Below, piece by piece: positions 35,030 through 43,481 of a stretch of DNA of 64,000 nucleotides (position 1 is the stretch's first letter; each line of letters starts with the position of its first letter). Below the pieces are notes generated by a model that saw only the letters and a program-made list of their open reading frames with translations, was not told the origin of the DNA and searched no databases. The DNA comes from Spirochaetales bacterium (lineage in GTDB: Bacteria > Spirochaetota > Spirochaetia > Treponematales > Treponemataceae). Location of the stretch: positions 62,001 to 126,000 of the forward strand of contig JAQXNX010000024.1 in NCBI GenBank assembly GCA_029098225.1. Reading direction: 5' to 3'. Both the position numbers and the translations under genes were made by a program.

Positions 35030-35767
35030 CTACTTTATGAACTCCTCAAATCCCTTTTCATTAATTTCCTTGAATAACTGTCCGTCTCCTGTTTTCACGA
35101 TGTGGCCCTTAACAAGAATATGAGTTTTGTCTACGGCAAGGCCTTCGAGAATCTTTGTTGTATGGGTGATAATCAGGAGGGAGCCGTTTGTAAGCTTGCG
35201 GTACTCTTCGATTCCCTTTGCAACAACGCGTACTGCATCTACGTCAAGACCGGAATCGGTTTCGTCAAGGATGGCGAAGTCCGGCTTAAGCATAAGAAGC
35301 TGAAGGATTTCACTCTTTTTACGTTCACCGCCGGAAAAGCCTACGTTGAGGTCGCGGCGTGCGTAATCAGTATTCATATCCAGAAGCTCCATGCAGCGCT
35401 TAAGCTCCTTCTGGAACTGAAAGAGCTTTACGTGCTCGCCTGTTTTCTGCTGAATTGCGGAGCGGATAAAGGCTTCGAGGCTGATTCCCGGAACCTCTAA
35501 CGGACTCTGGAAGCTCATGAACATTCCGAGCTTTGCACGCTTGTCGGCACTTTCTTCTGTAATGTCGGTATCCTTAAATAGGATTTTTCCGCCTGTGATT
35601 TTGTAAACGGGATTTCCCATTAAGGCATTGCCGAGAGAAGATTTTCCGGCTCCGTTTGGTCCCATCAGAACGTGTATTTCGCCCTGACCAATTTGTATAT
35701 TAAGGTCTCTGAGGATTTCTTTTCCGTCTTCAAGACCTGCGTTTAAGTTTTGTACGTCTAACAACAT
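35030..35767 (-). CDS. sufC: Fe-S assembly ATPase SufC
   Basis: 245 residues, ABC-type ATPase. Walker A GPNGAGKSSL, Q-loop MSFQSPLEVPG, signature FSGGERKKSEI, Walker B and D-loop FAILDETDSGLD and the His switch IITHTTK are all those of SufC, including the diagnostic DETDSGLD. It drives SufBD remodelling. First gene of the operon. The ATG has no SD; its promoter places the start point at the ATG. Confidence 0.96.
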   Translation of the reverse strand: MLLDVQNLNAGLEDGKEILRDLNIQIGQGEIHVLMGPNGAGKSSLGNALMGNPVYKITGGKILFKDTDITEESADKRAKLGMFMSFQSPLEVPGISLEAFIRSAIQQKTGEHVKLFQFQKELKRCMELLDMNTDYARRDLNVGFSGGERKKSEILQLLMLKPDFAILDETDSGLDVDAVRVVAKGIEEYRKLTNGSLLIITHTTKILEGLAVDKTHILVKGHIVKTGDGQLFKEINEKGFEEFIK

Positions 35768-35806
35768 ATTGTAAATATACTGACATTTGAACGCTTCGTC
35801 AAATGT
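35767..35806 (-). promoter_or_regulatory. suf operon promoter with 8+8 palindrome, predicted leaderless
   Basis: On the minus strand TTGACG, 17 bases, then TATATT (35779-35774), 7 bases before the ATG at 35767. ACATTTGA (35783-35790) and TCAAATGT (35799-35806) form a perfect palindrome that covers the -35 box and part of the spacer, a good operator position. The regulator is not known. Confidence 0.6.
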
Positions 35807-35935
35807 TTTTTTCTATTTATCTAGTAATTTAATGGAGTGATTAATTGAAGAGTTTTTTATTCATTGAGAGAATTCAATAAGGCTGGGGGCATTTTAAATA
35901 TGCGCCGATTAATAATTTACAAAATTCATAATTAA

Positions 35936-35963
35936 TAAAGTTTTTATGTTTTTCTGCCGATAA
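35936..35963 (+). promoter_or_regulatory. Sigma-28-type promoter before the chemosensory operon
   Basis: TAAAGTTT (35936-35943), 12 bases, GCCGATAA (35956-35963). Both boxes match the enterobacterial FliA consensus exactly; the spacer is one base longer than the usual 11. Confidence 0.65.
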
Positions 35964-35997
35964 TACAAGTTGGAAAACTATATTTTTGGAGTTTTTT

Positions 35998-37785
35998 ATG
36001 ACAGAAAAAAAAGAACAAAAACAAATGTCTACAAAGAAAAAGGCTAGAAAACTGTTTTTGGGAATGCTTGGACCTCTTCTTATGATTACCATAGGGGCAT
36101 GTTCATTTTTCTATTTTATGTCCAATACAATTATTGAATATTACATGAAGGCAGAATTGCGAGCTTCAGTTGAAAGAATAAATTCTAAGATTCTTGAAAA
36201 AATGGATCCTATTTCTGTAAATATAGAAGACTTTAAGAATTTTGGAGCTCTTTCTGATGATAACCAGATTTTGGGTGCACTTACTTCTATTTTTGCCCAG
36301 AATCTTAAATATTCATCTTCATTTTATTATGCAGAAGCAAAAAAAATCTCTCAGGGAGGCTTCTTTGCAGACAGCAGCGGATGGATTCCCGAAGCTGGTT
36401 ATGAACCAATGGAACGAGACTGGTATAAAGGAGCGGTAAAAAATAAAGATTCCTTCTATTATACTAATCCATATGTTGATGTTCAGACAGGTGATCTTTC
36501 TGTAACAGTTTCACGAGCTGTTTTTGATGAAAAAGGAAATATTAAGGGTGTAGTTGCCTGTGATATTCTTATGAAACAGCTTATTTCAATTCTAGATGAA
36601 ATTAATGTTTCGCCAAACGGTACTATCAATCTTATAAACGAAAATGGTCTTTATATGACTAATAAAGATTCTTCAAAAATTATGAAGGCCAGTTATTTTG
36701 ATGAAACCTTATATAAGGGCGATCTTAAAGAATGGATGAATGGTGAATTAAAAAGTGAATTGGATAAAAAGAATTACTATGCAGTATGTAAAATCGGTTA
36801 TTCACCATGGTACATTGTTGCAGAAGGTCCAACAATAGATTTTAAAGGTAAACTTTCTAATATAATTCTTACTTTTGAAATTTTCCTTATCTTATTTAGT
36901 ATTTTTGCTTCTATTATGAATATAAGAACAATTAAAAAAATGCGCAAAGATGAGCAGATGCTCGGTGCTTCTTTGTTTGAAGAAACCCAGACCCTTGTTG
37001 TTGCTGCAAAAGAAAATGCTGCAACCAGTCAGGATCAAAGTGCTGCTGTAAAAGAGATTGTAGCTACAATGGAAGATTCCAATGAACTGTCTGAAAGTAT
37101 TGCTTCAAAAATACGGGATGTTTCCAGAGTTGCAGAAAAAACTTCCTCTGATGTTGCAGATGGAGTTTCTTCTATAGAAGAAAATGTTGCTCAGCTTCAT
37201 GCAATTTTTGATGCAAATCAGCAGACTATAGACGGAATGAAAATTCTTAGTGATAAAATAGAAAGCATCTGGGATATTGTAACTTTAATTAATAATGTTG
37301 CTGATCAGGCAAAGATTATTGCATTTAATGCCGAACTGGAAGCTTCAAGTGCAGGTGAAGCCGGAAAGAGCTTTAGAATTGTTGCAAACGAAATCCGGCG
37401 TTTGTCTGATGGTATTATTGATGGAACAAAAGAAATTAAGGAAAAGATTACAGAAATTCAACATTCTTCTGACTCGTTAATTCTTGCTTCTGAAAGCGGT
37501 ACAGAAAAAATAAATGCCGGTTATGAAAATGCTAAAAATCTTGGTGAACGTTTTGCAAGCATAAAAGACAGCGCAGAAATTACAGCAAGTTCTGCAAATG
37601 ATATTACAGATATAATTCAGCAGCAGACAAATTCTTCTGAACAGATTCTTATTGCATTAAAACAGATTTCTGCTGGTGTAGAAAATTTCGCCGTTGCTAC
37701 AGATAATATTTCGCTTTCTTCTGAGCATATTAGAAAAATGTCTGAAGAATTAAATAATACTGTAAAGAGCAGTGATCAGAAATAA
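35998..37785 (+). CDS. Chemoreceptor with divergent signalling tip
   Basis: 595 residues from ATG 35998 (TTGGAG upstream). TM1 is about residues 18-40; a dCache-like sensor follows (WIPEAGYEPMERDWYKGAV, PYVDVQTGDLSVTVSRAVFD, GVVACDILMKQL); TM2 is ~285-310. No HAMP domain is evident. The cytoplasmic coil carries a tip reading ADQAKIIAFNAELEASSAGE, then GKSFRIVANEIRRLSD, in place of the usual QTNLLALNAAIEAARAGE and GFAVVA. This variant tip is likely to recruit its own CheW and CheA-like proteins, coded directly after it. First gene of the operon. Confidence 0.88.
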   Translation: MTEKKEQKQMSTKKKARKLFLGMLGPLLMITIGACSFFYFMSNTIIEYYMKAELRASVERINSKILEKMDPISVNIEDFKNFGALSDDNQILGALTSIFAQNLKYSSSFYYAEAKKISQGGFFADSSGWIPEAGYEPMERDWYKGAVKNKDSFYYTNPYVDVQTGDLSVTVSRAVFDEKGNIKGVVACDILMKQLISILDEINVSPNGTINLINENGLYMTNKDSSKIMKASYFDETLYKGDLKEWMNGELKSELDKKNYYAVCKIGYSPWYIVAEGPTIDFKGKLSNIILTFEIFLILFSIFASIMNIRTIKKMRKDEQMLGASLFEETQTLVVAAKENAATSQDQSAAVKEIVATMEDSNELSESIASKIRDVSRVAEKTSSDVADGVSSIEENVAQLHAIFDANQQTIDGMKILSDKIESIWDIVTLINNVADQAKIIAFNAELEASSAGEAGKSFRIVANEIRRLSDGIIDGTKEIKEKITEIQHSSDSLILASESGTEKINAGYENAKNLGERFASIKDSAEITASSANDITDIIQQQTNSSEQILIALKQISAGVENFAVATDNISLSSEHIRKMSEELNNTVKSSDQK

Positions 37786-37815
37786 TTTGAGAATGGATAA
37801 GCGGGTTGTAAATTA

Positions 37816-38289
37816 ATGGCAGCAGATATGGAAAGCATTAAGGCTGATGAAGCAAAAATGAAAAAAATTAATTCTCTCTATGAAGGCGAAGATTCTTATC
37901 TGATTTTTAGTATAAACGGAGAACGTTATACATTGAAGGGATCTGGAATTTTACAGATTATTAATGAGCCAAAAATCAGAAAGCTTCCTTTTGTGCCTTC
38001 TTTTGTTGAAGGAATTATAAATGTTCATGGAACCCCATATGCGGCTGTAAATACCCTGAAAATGAATAACGAAAAAAATTCAAATGTTTCTGGGACAAAC
38101 TATATTGTTTTAAAAAGAGATGATGATCAGTTTTCTATTCATGTTTCAAACATCGAGCTTTTTTTTGAACCGGAAAAAGAAGACATTCAGGAAGGAAAAG
38201 TAAAATACAAGCAGAATTTTATTCCTATTTTTGAAACTGATAAAATTGAAGAAAAGCTTGTAAAAGCTTTATCTGGAGAAGTGCTATGA
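37816..38289 (+). CDS. CheW-like coupling protein
   Basis: 157 residues. After a ~25-residue N-terminal extension it has the CheW SH3-like fold: YLIFSINGERYTLKGSGILQIIN, IRKLPFVPSFVEGIINVHGTPYAAVNTLKM and NYIVLKRDDDQFSIHVSNIELFF. It should link the receptor to the CheA-like protein. It lies 30 bp after the receptor gene and overlaps cheB by 4 bp. The ribosome site is weak. Confidence 0.85.
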   Translation: MAADMESIKADEAKMKKINSLYEGEDSYLIFSINGERYTLKGSGILQIINEPKIRKLPFVPSFVEGIINVHGTPYAAVNTLKMNNEKNSNVSGTNYIVLKRDDDQFSIHVSNIELFFEPEKEDIQEGKVKYKQNFIPIFETDKIEEKLVKALSGEVL

Positions 38290-39311
38290 CAAAAATTGAT
38301 GTACTTATTGTAGATGATTCCGCAATTGCCAGAGGCATTTTTGAAAAAGCATTTTCGAATACTCAGGAGTTTAATGTTGTTGCTTCTGTATCTAATGGTA
38401 GAAAAGCAGTGGATTTTTGTAAAATGCATCATGTAGATTTAGTCGTTTCTGATTGCGAGATGCCTGAAATGGATGGAATTCAAGCGGCAGAAATTATTGC
38501 AAATGAGTTGAAAATTCCTGTTTGCCTTTATTCAGATGATGAATCTTATATGACGAAAGCTGTTCAATCTGGAGCGATTTTATTTAAGCTGAAACCTTCT
38601 CTTTCTTCATACAGCGCAAAAGCTTTTGAGCTTTTTATTATGGATATTAAAAAGGCTGTAGAAGAAAATAATATAACTCATAAAATTCACGAAAAAAAAT
38701 CAGACGATTCTCCTTATATAAGAAGGGGAGCTGTAAAAATTCTTTGTATTGGAGCTTCTACTGGCGGGCCTTCTGCTGTAGAAAAAGTATTAAAGGGTCT
38801 TGGAAGAAATTTTCCTCTTCCAATTTTATATGTTCAGCACATAGACGAAGGCTCAGACAAAAAAATGGTTGAATGGTTTAATTCTGTTTGTCCGAACATT
38901 CCAATGCATCTTGCAAAAGATGGTGAAGTTGCAAAAAGAGGGCATGCATACATGGCACCTGCAGAAACTCATCTTCTTATAGATTATGTAAAAGATGATT
39001 ATCTTCCTGTCTTAAAATTATCTGATGAGGCACCTGAACATTTTTTACGTCCTGCTGTAAATAAACTTTTCCGTTCGGCTGCTGAAAATTATAAATCTTC
39101 TTGTCTTGCAATTCTTCTTACAGGAATGGGAAGAGACGGCGCTGAAGGGTGTAAAGAAATTGTAGATAAAAAAGGTATAACAATTGTTGAAGATAAATCG
39201 ACCTGTGCGGTTTTTGGAATGCCGGCTGCAGCAATCGAACTGAATGCTGCAAAATTTGTGCTTCCAAGAGATGAAATTGCAGGAAAAATTCTTTCTTTTA
39301 TGGAGAATTAG
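38286..39311 (+). CDS. cheB: Protein-glutamate methylesterase/response regulator
   Basis: 341 residues: a receiver (IDVLIVDDSAIARGIF, phospho-Asp in VVSDCEMPEMDG, Lys in LFKLKP) and a CheB methylesterase domain with the catalytic triad Ser (GASTGGPSA), His (YVQHIDEGS) and Asp (TGMGRDGAEG). It demethylates the receptor for adaptation. A receiver that can be phosphorylated implies a histidine kinase, yet none is in this operon. Overlaps cheW by 4 bp. Confidence 0.93.
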   Translation: MTKIDVLIVDDSAIARGIFEKAFSNTQEFNVVASVSNGRKAVDFCKMHHVDLVVSDCEMPEMDGIQAAEIIANELKIPVCLYSDDESYMTKAVQSGAILFKLKPSLSSYSAKAFELFIMDIKKAVEENNITHKIHEKKSDDSPYIRRGAVKILCIGASTGGPSAVEKVLKGLGRNFPLPILYVQHIDEGSDKKMVEWFNSVCPNIPMHLAKDGEVAKRGHAYMAPAETHLLIDYVKDDYLPVLKLSDEAPEHFLRPAVNKLFRSAAENYKSSCLAILLTGMGRDGAEGCKEIVDKKGITIVEDKSTCAVFGMPAAAIELNAAKFVLPRDEIAGKILSFMEN

Positions 39312-39327
39312 TTTTTTGGAATTAATT

Positions 39328-40164
39328 ATGGAAAAAGAAACAATAGAAAGAATTCTTGAATTACTGACTTTCTCAACCGGAATTATTCCACGTGATTCTC
39401 ATAAAACAGGTATTATAAATTTTCTTGAAAAGCGTTTTACCGAACTTGGGATAAAAGAAAAAGACTATTACAATCTTTTGATTTCAGATTCGGAAGAAAT
39501 GGATTTATTAATAAACAGTGCAACCGTTAACGAAACTTATTTTTTTAGGGAAGAAAAGCAATTCCAGCTTTTAAAAGAAAAAATATTTCCTTCAATAGAA
39601 TTAAAGACAGATGAAAAAAAACTGGATAACGATACTTTAAGAATCTGGAGTGCGGCATCTTCTTCTGGTGAAGAAATTTATTCTCTTTATCTTTTAGCAG
39701 TTTCTATGGGATTTAAAACAGAATGTACGGCAAGCGATATAAACACCCAGATGCTGGAGCGTGGACGAATCGGAAAATTTACAAAGCATTCGGCAAGAAA
39801 TGTAGATGGCTCCTTGTTTCATTATCTTCTGGAGCCTTCAAAAAAAGAAGATGGTTCATTTGAATTTGAAAAATCAATTATTGAAAAAATTTGTTTTAAA
39901 AGAATAAATCTTTCCAGGTTAAAAGATTTTCCTCAAAATCAGAATTTAATCTTTTTAAGAAATGTATTTATTTATTTTGAGTTAAAAACAAGAAAAAAAA
40001 TCCTTGAAAAAATTGTAGAAGAAAGTCTTGCTCCGGGCGGATATTTATTTGTTTCCATGAACGAAATTGCTTCTATAGATAATTCAATAATTCCGAAAAA
40101 TCTGGAAAAGAAATTTGACGGAAAAGTATTTTATTTCCAAAAGACGGAAGGAGGGAATGCTTAA
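39328..40164 (+). CDS. cheR: Chemotaxis protein methyltransferase
   Basis: 278 residues from ATG 39328 (TTGGAA upstream). CheR motifs: an N-terminal helical domain with TVNETYFFREEKQF, the SAM-binding RIWSAASSSGEEIYSLYLLA, ASDINTQMLERGRIG, and LIFLRNVFIYFELKTRKKI (the NVLIYF motif). It methylates the receptor's glutamates. It overlaps the next gene by one base (TAATG). Confidence 0.93.
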   Translation: MEKETIERILELLTFSTGIIPRDSHKTGIINFLEKRFTELGIKEKDYYNLLISDSEEMDLLINSATVNETYFFREEKQFQLLKEKIFPSIELKTDEKKLDNDTLRIWSAASSSGEEIYSLYLLAVSMGFKTECTASDINTQMLERGRIGKFTKHSARNVDGSLFHYLLEPSKKEDGSFEFEKSIIEKICFKRINLSRLKDFPQNQNLIFLRNVFIYFELKTRKKILEKIVEESLAPGGYLFVSMNEIASIDNSIIPKNLEKKFDGKVFYFQKTEGGNA

Positions 40165-41696
40165 TGAAAAAAGAAAGTGTTTCTCCAGAATTAATAAAAA
40201 CTTATCTTTTGGAAACGCGCTCGGTTATTTTTCGAGTAAGAAACTGTCCATGGAATTTTAAAAAAATTCTTCCAACGCTTAGAATGTCTAAAGATAATGC
40301 AAGACTTTTAGGCTTTAATTCAATTTACAGATTATTTAAATCTCTGGAAGATCTTTATTATGCATTAATAGCAAATGATATTTTACTTACAGATAATCTT
40401 CAGAATTTGATTATAGAAGTTGCAGATAAACTTTATGAATGCTGTAATGTACTTGAAGAAAATCCTGAAGCAATAAATTTCTTAGATGTTCATGCATATC
40501 TTCTTTATTGTGACAAAGCTCTTGCAGGAGAAATTTTTGAATCAAAGAATCTTGTTAATCCTAAAAAATCAATTCCTGTAGCAAAGTCAGCCCTTGAAAA
40601 ACCAATTGAAAAGAATGAAGTTATAAAGGTTAATTCAAGTAATCTTGTAAGTGTAATCAATATGCAGGAAGAAATGATTGCTCATACTTATATTATAGGT
40701 AATCAGATTGATCTTTTAAAAGATGCAATTTTTGAAAATGATACACATTCGTTAAAAGAAATACATAAGCTTCTTTCTAATGATTCTCAATCCTTGCAGA
40801 ATAATCTTTTAATTCTTCACGACCAATTTATTTCGCTTATGCACGATGATTCTTTCCTTAAAAATCATCAGGAATTTCAGGGCTTCTTTATCTATTCAAA
40901 TAGTGAAAAATATCTTATTCCTTCTCAATTTATTTTTGACGTAATATGTGCAAATCCTCTTTCTTATATTACAAAACAGAATCAGAAATATGTTGTTTAC
41001 GAACGGGAAGACGACAGCAGATCAAATTCCGAAAGTGAAGAAATTCCTGTTTATTCTCTTTCTTCTCTTTTGCCAGGTAAAATTGTAAAAAACAAAAATG
41101 TACTTGATACAATTCTTCTTGCAGATTATCAGTCGCAGAAGATTGGAATTATTGTTGATTCAATGCAGAAATTTGTTTCAATCATCAAAAAGCCAATGCC
41201 AAATTGCTTTGCAAATTTCAAGCTTTTTCAGGGGATTGCTTTTGATGAAAAATACGATATGATTCCTGTTTTATATCTTCCGGAGATTATGAAGAAATTC
41301 AGGGCACAGCGTGGTTACGATATTAAAAAATTCGAAGCCTATACAAAAAAGCATATTAATAAAATTCTTATTGTTGATGACTCTAAAACAACGAGGGAAA
41401 TTCAACATACAATTCTTTCCGGAAACGGCTTTTTAGTTGATGAAGCTGTTGACGGAATTGATGCAATGGAAAAAATCAGGAAAAAACAATTCGACTTAAT
41501 TTTAAGTGATGATGCCATGCCGCGAATGAATGGAGATATTTTCCTAGAAAATGTTCGTCGAATGGAAAATTATGCAAAAGTTCCTGTAATTGCTATTTCT
41601 GAAAATCCATTAAAAAATGCTGATGCTTTTGTTTGTAAAGCAGATTTTTCGCGTGAAGAACTTATTCAAAAAATAAATGAGGTGTTACATGAGTAG
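40164..41696 (+). CDS. CheA-like scaffold without kinase domain: degenerate HPt - CheW-like - receiver
   Basis: 510 residues. Residues ~8-105 follow the CheA P1 (HPt) pattern, but the phospho-histidine motif HTLKGSA is replaced by PTLRMSK (Pro at residue 37). A helical stretch at ~165-235 (INMQEEMIAHTYIIGNQIDLL) resembles the P3 dimerisation helices. Next comes a CheW/P5-like domain (~240-390: FQGFFIYSNSEKYLIPSQFIFDVI, IPVYSLSSLLPG, KIGIIVDSM). There is no ATP-binding domain: no N box, DxGxG or G2 box is seen. The last ~125 residues are an intact receiver (ILIVDDSKTTREIQ, LSDDAMPRMNGD, CKADF). So it keeps the array-building parts of CheA and loses phosphotransfer. It could also be seen as a long CheV. 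Confidence 0.78.
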   Translation: MKKESVSPELIKTYLLETRSVIFRVRNCPWNFKKILPTLRMSKDNARLLGFNSIYRLFKSLEDLYYALIANDILLTDNLQNLIIEVADKLYECCNVLEENPEAINFLDVHAYLLYCDKALAGEIFESKNLVNPKKSIPVAKSALEKPIEKNEVIKVNSSNLVSVINMQEEMIAHTYIIGNQIDLLKDAIFENDTHSLKEIHKLLSNDSQSLQNNLLILHDQFISLMHDDSFLKNHQEFQGFFIYSNSEKYLIPSQFIFDVICANPLSYITKQNQKYVVYEREDDSRSNSESEEIPVYSLSSLLPGKIVKNKNVLDTILLADYQSQKIGIIVDSMQKFVSIIKKPMPNCFANFKLFQGIAFDEKYDMIPVLYLPEIMKKFRAQRGYDIKKFEAYTKKHINKILIVDDSKTTREIQHTILSGNGFLVDEAVDGIDAMEKIRKKQFDLILSDDAMPRMNGDIFLENVRRMENYAKVPVIAISENPLKNADAFVCKADFSREELIQKINEVLHE

Positions 41697-43467
41697 TAAA
41701 ATTGTTGTCTTAGAAAGTTCTGCTACAATTCAAGGTCTCATAAAAGAAAAACTTCGTAACAGTGATGTTGAACTGAGTTTTGAAGATAAAGGTTTAAAGC
41801 TTCTTGTTTCGGTTTATAACTCGGTTCCTGCTGCTATTTTAATTAATTCCAGCAGCGTAAATCCAAAGGCTTCTCTGCTTGTAAGACTTATAAAAAATAT
41901 TGAAAAATTAAGAAAGGTTCCTGTAGGGGTTTATACAACCGGCGAATTTGTTTTTGAAGAACAGTTCAGAAGAACCTGTGGGGCAGATATTTTCTTCAGA
42001 CTTTCAAAAAATAATATTAAGGAAAAAACTGATTCACTTTTAGATTTAATAGGTAAACGTCTCGCGGTTCCTCTTCAGAGCGATCTTGTAAAAAATGGAC
42101 TTTCGGATTCAATTTTTAATTTAATACAGAATTTAAATTCTTTTGAAAACCTTATTCAGTCTTTTTTAAACTTAATTGCAAAAACCTGCAGAATTCCAGC
42201 AACAGCTTTATACATTGATGATCCTGATGGACCAAAATCTTATTACATATGCGGTAACAACTTCACTAAAAAAGAAGAATCTGATTTTTTAAAAGTTTGT
42301 ACAACCGATTTCGAAGCAGCATTTTCGGACAGCAATAGCGCAAGCATTATTACCAAAAAATTAAAAAACACAGATATACAGGAAATTTTTCATACAAATG
42401 ATATTCCTCTTTCTGCATACCAGAATTTCTTTTTAGTTTCTAAAGATAATAAAAAAATTGGAAGCGTTCATGTAATTAAGGAAGGAACTTTTTCTTCTGC
42501 CCAGCTTGACCTTATAAATTTTGCAGTTGAATCCTTCAGTATGCTTATGGATAACGCGCTGATGATTAAAGAAAAATTGAAGTTTGAAAGAAACATTCGT
42601 AAAGCATTCAGTCGTTTTGTTCCTGAACAGATTATTGATGAACTTGTAATGAATGCAGAGCGGGAAGCAAAGGTTGGCGTTGGAGAAAAACGTGATGTTG
42701 CTATTTTATTCAGCGATATACGTTCGTTTACAAATATCAGCGAAAGAAATCAGCCAGAAACTATTGTTGCATTTTTGAACAGATATTTTACAATAATGTG
42801 TACAATTATAAAAAAGCATGGCGGCACTGTAGATAAATTTATTGGCGATGCAATTATGGCTTTGTTTGGTGCTCCTGTAAGTTACGAGGATAATGCACGC
42901 AGGGCAGTTGCTGCCGCCTATGAAATGCGCGAAGCTCTTGCGTCTGTTCCTATAGAGGATTTGTATCTGCCGGATGGAATGAAGTTTGATATTGGAATTG
43001 GAATTCATTATGGAGATGTAATTGTAGGTTCAATCGGTTCAGAAGATAAAACTGATTATTCTGTAATTGGTGATAATGTAAACCTTGCTTCCCGACTTGA
43101 AGGATTAACAAAAACCTATGGTGCAAAAATTCTTGTAAGTCAGGCAGTAAAGGATGAAATCAAGCCGGATGAATTTATTTTCAGACTTCTGGATGATGTA
43201 AAAGTGAAGGGCAAAAAAACTGCTGTTCCTATTTACGCAATAGACAGAAATATAGAAGAATTTTCTGGAATTTACAGAGATTCTTATAAGAAGGGGCTTG
43301 CACTTTATAAGCAGGGAATTTTCAATCTTGCTCTTGAATATTTTACAAAAGCAATTACTGAAAGTCCTGATGATAAGGCGTCAAAATTAATGAAGAGTCG
43401 CTGTGAAGAATTTATAAAAAATCCACCCGAAAACTGGGATGGAGCAATAGCTTTTACAACAAAATAA
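41689..43467 (+). CDS. Class III adenylate cyclase with pseudo-receiver and GAF-like domain
   Basis: 592 residues from ATG 41689 (GAGGTG upstream), overlapping the previous stop by 8 bp. Residues 1-120 have receiver shape, but the acidic pair is ES (IVVLESSAT) and the phospho-Asp is Asn (AILINSSSV), so it should not be phosphorylated. A GAF-like region follows (~140-290). The cyclase domain (~310-490) has both metal aspartates (ILFSDIRSFTNISE; FIGDAIMALFGAP), the Lys of VDKFIGD and Asp of TDYSVIGD that select ATP, and the NLASR transition-state pair. The C-terminal ~70 residues are TPR-like. It probably makes cAMP as the output of the operon. Confidence 0.88.
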   Translation: MSSKIVVLESSATIQGLIKEKLRNSDVELSFEDKGLKLLVSVYNSVPAAILINSSSVNPKASLLVRLIKNIEKLRKVPVGVYTTGEFVFEEQFRRTCGADIFFRLSKNNIKEKTDSLLDLIGKRLAVPLQSDLVKNGLSDSIFNLIQNLNSFENLIQSFLNLIAKTCRIPATALYIDDPDGPKSYYICGNNFTKKEESDFLKVCTTDFEAAFSDSNSASIITKKLKNTDIQEIFHTNDIPLSAYQNFFLVSKDNKKIGSVHVIKEGTFSSAQLDLINFAVESFSMLMDNALMIKEKLKFERNIRKAFSRFVPEQIIDELVMNAEREAKVGVGEKRDVAILFSDIRSFTNISERNQPETIVAFLNRYFTIMCTIIKKHGGTVDKFIGDAIMALFGAPVSYEDNARRAVAAAYEMREALASVPIEDLYLPDGMKFDIGIGIHYGDVIVGSIGSEDKTDYSVIGDNVNLASRLEGLTKTYGAKILVSQAVKDEIKPDEFIFRLLDDVKVKGKKTAVPIYAIDRNIEEFSGIYRDSYKKGLALYKQGIFNLALEYFTKAITESPDDKASKLMKSRCEEFIKNPPENWDGAIAFTTK

Positions 43468-43481
43468 TAAATGGAGTTAAA

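Noticed and set aside
35783-35813. Plus-strand terminator (palindrome followed by T7)
   Set aside because: No plus-strand gene ends nearby, and the palindrome sits on the minus-strand suf -35 box, so an operator is the better reading.
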